Shown here in pieces: positions 6,482-8,809 of a DNA stretch of 8,809 nucleotides. This stretch comes from Flavobacteriia bacterium (GTDB taxonomy: Bacteria; Bacteroidota; Bacteroidia; Flavobacteriales; Schleiferiaceae). A model generated the notes under the pieces. That model saw nothing but the letters and a program-made list of their open reading frames with translations, was not told the DNA's origin and did no database searches. Every line of letters begins with the position of its first letter. Position 1 is the stretch's first letter. The DNA lies in assembly GCA_949516455.1 (NCBI GenBank), contig CATILC010000239.1, positions 1-8,809 on the forward strand, in the 5' to 3' direction. The translations under genes and the position numbers were made by a program.

Positions 6482-7480
6482 ATGATCATGACCTCAATGA
6501 AGGACCTCATCGCTGGCTTCCCTGCCCACCTTAAAGAAGGTGTTGCCCTGGCAGACAATGCCTCATGGAAAAACCCTGGAAAACGATTCAAGGCCGTTTT
6601 GATCACAGGCCTTGGCGGATCCGGCATCGGAGGCAGCCTGGCTGCAGAGTGGATGAATCCGACATCTGCCACCCCGATCCTGGTCAATAAAGACTACTAC
6701 TTGCCCGCCTGGGTGGATGAGCACGCTTTGGTGATCGCCTGCAGCTACTCAGGGAATACGGAGGAAACGCTCTCTGCCATGGATCAGGCGCTGGAACGAA
6801 ATGCAGAAGTGGCCGTGATCAGCAGCGGAGGACGCATGTTGCAGATCGCCAAAGAGAAAGGACTCAACGCTGTTGCGCTTCCCGGTGGGAACCCTCCCCG
6901 CTCCATGATGGGCTACAGCATCAGTTGCTTGATGGCCTATCTGGAATTCTACGGATTGAATGTGCCCGCTTGGCGCCCTGCTTGGGAAGAGGCCGTCCGC
7001 GATATGAACGAACAAAAGGAGCGCTACCACAAAGAGGCCGAAGAGCATGCCCGCACATTGCATGGGAAGACCATTGCGGTTTACGCCACGGACGGGCTTG
7101 CGGCCATGGGCGAGCGCATGCGTCAGCAATTCAACGAGAACAGCAAGATGCTGGGTTGGTCAGCGGCCATACCCGAAATGAACCACAACGAACTCGTCGG
7201 CTGGGCCGGTGGAGACCAGCGCATGGCCGTTCTTGTTTTGCGTCACAGCGGAGAATTCGAACGCAATGCCGTTCGTGCCGAGATCAATAAAGAGACGCTG
7301 AAACACTATACGCCACATCTGCTGGAATGGCGTTCAGACTGCAGCCATCCGATCGCTCAGGCTTTGTGCCTGAGTCATCTGGCCGACTGGACCTCCTATT
7401 ATCTCTCTGAGATGAATGGCGTGGACATCATGGACATACAGGTCATCGACCATCTCAAAAGCGAACTGGGAAAACTTTGA
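6482..7480 (+). CDS. bifunctional phosphoglucose/phosphomannose isomerase
   Basis: The product (332 residues from this start) belongs to the small SIS-fold family that interconverts glucose-6-phosphate or mannose-6-phosphate with fructose-6-phosphate, serving glycolysis and cell-wall sugar supply in the cytoplasm. Family motifs are visible: GLGGSGIGGSL (43-53), the phosphate-binding CSYSGNTEETL (87-97), NPPRSMMGYS (137-146), QFNENSK (216-222) and PEMNHNELVGW (232-242). Glu219 and His235 are 16 apart, the same spacing as catalytic Glu203 and His219 of the Pyrobaculum enzyme; Lys326 near the end probably matches its Lys298. Starts are ambiguous: TTG at 6461 would overlap the -7 box, and ATGs at 6482, 6488 and 6497 are in frame. 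Homologues as I recall begin close to MKDLIAGF, favouring one of the ATGs. It leads the rightward operon and its stop overlaps the lipB start. Confidence 0.92.
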   Translation: MIMTSMKDLIAGFPAHLKEGVALADNASWKNPGKRFKAVLITGLGGSGIGGSLAAEWMNPTSATPILVNKDYYLPAWVDEHALVIACSYSGNTEETLSAMDQALERNAEVAVISSGGRMLQIAKEKGLNAVALPGGNPPRSMMGYSISCLMAYLEFYGLNVPAWRPAWEEAVRDMNEQKERYHKEAEEHARTLHGKTIAVYATDGLAAMGERMRQQFNENSKMLGWSAAIPEMNHNELVGWAGGDQRMAVLVLRHSGEFERNAVRAEINKETLKHYTPHLLEWRSDCSHPIAQALCLSHLADWTSYYLSEMNGVDIMDIQVIDHLKSELGKL

Positions 7481-8214
7481 CCGATCGCCCGTCAGTGGAA
7501 TGCCTAGATCTGGGGCTGATCTCCTTTCAGGAAGCCTGGAGCATACAGGAACGCTACTTCGAAGAAGTGGTGGAACGAAAGAAAAGGAACAGGGACAAGC
7601 CCGAGGATCTTCAGGAAAGGCGCAAGCATTATTTGCTCTTCTGCGAGCATCCGCATGTATATACCCTCGGCAGGAATGGAAAAGCCGATCATCTGCTCAT
7701 CGATGAGCAAAAGCTCAAGGCCATAGGGGCCGAGTTCCTTCCGATCAACCGCGGAGGCGACATCACCTACCACGGTCCGGGGCAGTTGGTGGGCTATCCC
7801 ATCCTCGACCTGGATGATTTCACTACAGACATCCACGAATACCTGCGCCGCCTGGAAGAGGTCGTGATCCGAACACTTGGCAGCTATGGCCTGGTCGCAG
7901 AACGCTCGGCAGGAGAAACGGGGGTCTGGCTGGATGCAGATGGTGGCCGTCCACGAAAAATATGCGCCATGGGAATAAGGGCCTCCCGCTGGGTCACCAT
8001 GCACGGGTGGGCGCTGAATCATCAGGTGGACATGCGCTATTTTGACTACATTGTTCCCTGTGGCATTCAGGGGAAGGCCGTGACCAGCATGGACAGCGAA
8101 CTCGGTGGATCGAACCCGGGACGCAATGAGGTCCGGGAAGAATTGGTCCGCTCTTTCTCTGAGGTGTTCAACTGTACTTGCAGATGGCCAGAAAATTCTT
8201 CAAACGCGCACTGA
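7477..8214 (+). CDS. lipB: lipoyl(octanoyl) transferase
   Basis: LipB moves the octanoyl group from acyl carrier protein onto lysines of lipoyl domains (pyruvate and 2-oxoglutarate dehydrogenases, glycine cleavage H protein), before sulfur insertion by LipA. The 245-residue protein carries EHPHVYTLGRNG (57-68), the signature NRGGDITYHGPGQLVGYPI (91-109), KICAMGIRASRWVTMHG (161-177) with catalytic Lys161, and VPCGIQGKAVTSM (193-205) with nucleophile Cys195. Lys and Cys are 34 apart, as for Lys135 and Cys169 in Escherichia coli. No ATG exists near the N-terminus. The start is either TTG at 7477, overlapping the isomerase stop as TTGA, or GTG at 7495; TTG gives the N-terminal length I expect for Bacteroidota homologues. 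No lipA is in the window. The 3' end overlaps the next gene by 31 bases. Confidence 0.95.
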   Translation: MTDRPSVECLDLGLISFQEAWSIQERYFEEVVERKKRNRDKPEDLQERRKHYLLFCEHPHVYTLGRNGKADHLLIDEQKLKAIGAEFLPINRGGDITYHGPGQLVGYPILDLDDFTTDIHEYLRRLEEVVIRTLGSYGLVAERSAGETGVWLDADGGRPRKICAMGIRASRWVTMHGWALNHQVDMRYFDYIVPCGIQGKAVTSMDSELGGSNPGRNEVREELVRSFSEVFNCTCRWPENSSNAH

Positions 8215-8809
8215 TCGGAGCCTTGCTGCTCAGTGCCTCACTCACGCTCCTTCTCTACCTAACGGACAACGCCTACATCATCAAGGGCGTCAGCCACACC
8301 TATTTGCGCGGAAAGAAAAGTCCGGGCATCACAGACCATGCTCTTTTCGATGTACGTACTGTAGAGGCCCCATCGCCCAGTGCGCTGCCACTGCACGGCG
8401 AATACAACCAAAAAGAAATGACCGATCGGCTGAGTGCCGAATTGGCCAAGTGGAAGAGCGTGGCCTTTTTGGTCTTCCTCCGCGACAGCCTGATCCACGA
8501 ACAGTACTGGGATGGATTCAGTGCCGATTCACGGACCAATACCTACTCGGCCAGCAAGACCGTGGTGACCCTGGCCGCACAAAAAGCCATCGAGCAAGGC
8601 TTGATCGAGGGCTGGGACCAAAAGGCCAAAGACCATCTGCCCGAGCTCAAAGGCGCATATGCCGATCAGCTCAGCTTGCGACACCTCAGTACCATGACCG
8701 CCGGGCTGGACTGGGACGAACATTACAGCAGCCCCTTCACCATAACCGCCAAGACCTATTACACGGATCGACTGGAAGAGGTGATGCTCGGCGTGGAGAT
8801 CGCGGAACC
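8184..8809 (+). CDS. membrane-anchored serine hydrolase, beta-lactamase class C fold (cut by window edge)
   Basis: The reading frame is open from the ATG at 8184 to the window end, giving 208 residues of a longer protein. It begins MARKFFKRAL followed by a hydrophobic helix at about 9-26, so it is probably an inner-membrane-anchored periplasmic protein. The SxxK motif of penicillin-binding and class C beta-lactamase enzymes is in TYSASKTVV, with Ser122 as likely nucleophile and Lys125 as general base. LRHLSTMTAGLDWDE (165-179) is typical of the family segment after it. The YxN and KTG-like motifs should lie beyond the edge. Possible roles include peptidoglycan peptidase or esterase; true beta-lactamase activity cannot be inferred. 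The start overlaps the end of lipB by 31 bases in another frame, but the basic residues plus helix at this start match related Bacteroidota proteins. No Shine-Dalgarno sequence is visible. Confidence 0.88.
   Translation, partial: MARKFFKRALIGALLLSASLTLLLYLTDNAYIIKGVSHTYLRGKKSPGITDHALFDVRTVEAPSPSALPLHGEYNQKEMTDRLSAELAKWKSVAFLVFLRDSLIHEQYWDGFSADSRTNTYSASKTVVTLAAQKAIEQGLIEGWDQKAKDHLPELKGAYADQLSLRHLSTMTAGLDWDEHYSSPFTITAKTYYTDRLEEVMLGVEIAE

Noticed and set aside
1..8809. Defence system, mobile element, CRISPR array or biosynthetic cluster
   Set aside because: All long frames are assigned to housekeeping or envelope proteins. No transposase, integrase, nuclease-effector pair, spaced direct repeat array or synthase gene is visible.

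Overview
The window looks like a piece of chromosome from a proteorhodopsin-bearing Bacteroidota bacterium, probably a marine or aquatic member of the Flavobacteriales. The reasons are: a flavobacterial-type proteorhodopsin N-terminus at the left edge; a lysyl-tRNA synthetase with a C-terminal extension of about 70 residues; a bifunctional phosphoglucose/phosphomannose isomerase; LipB of the Bacteroidota type; translation starts mostly without a Shine-Dalgarno sequence; and exact matches to the Bacteroidota -7 promoter box (TAnnTTTG). Coding DNA is fairly GC-rich (55% in a 60-base sample inside lysS), while positions 121-360 are only 31% GC. No tRNA, rRNA, CRISPR array, insertion sequence or phage gene is visible.

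Layout. Positions 1-89 (minus) hold the first 29 codons of a proteorhodopsin gene, cut by the window edge. Positions 90-416 are an AT-rich non-coding region upstream of it, with an exact 10-mer in three copies, several inverted repeats and a possible promoter. Positions 417-6389 (minus) are a compact run, in transcription order lysS, mutS2 (without a Smr domain), an SGNH/GDSL hydrolase lipoprotein and a DUF819 membrane protein. Gaps are 25 nt, a 4-nt overlap and about 24 nt, so this is probably one operon. Positions 6390-6481 are a short divergent promoter region with two outward-facing -7 boxes. From 6482 to the right edge (plus) lie the sugar-phosphate isomerase, lipB and a membrane-anchored serine hydrolase (cut by the edge), with overlapping ends, so again probably one operon.

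How the genes fit together. Most are housekeeping: tRNA charging, DNA or ribosome maintenance, central sugar-phosphate interconversion and lipoate attachment. Two envelope hydrolases and a DUF819 membrane protein are joined to them by operon structure rather than by an evident pathway. I do not see a new multi-gene system. The parts most worth a second look are the proteorhodopsin upstream region, the Smr-less MutS2, and an extra polar loop in the DUF819 protein.
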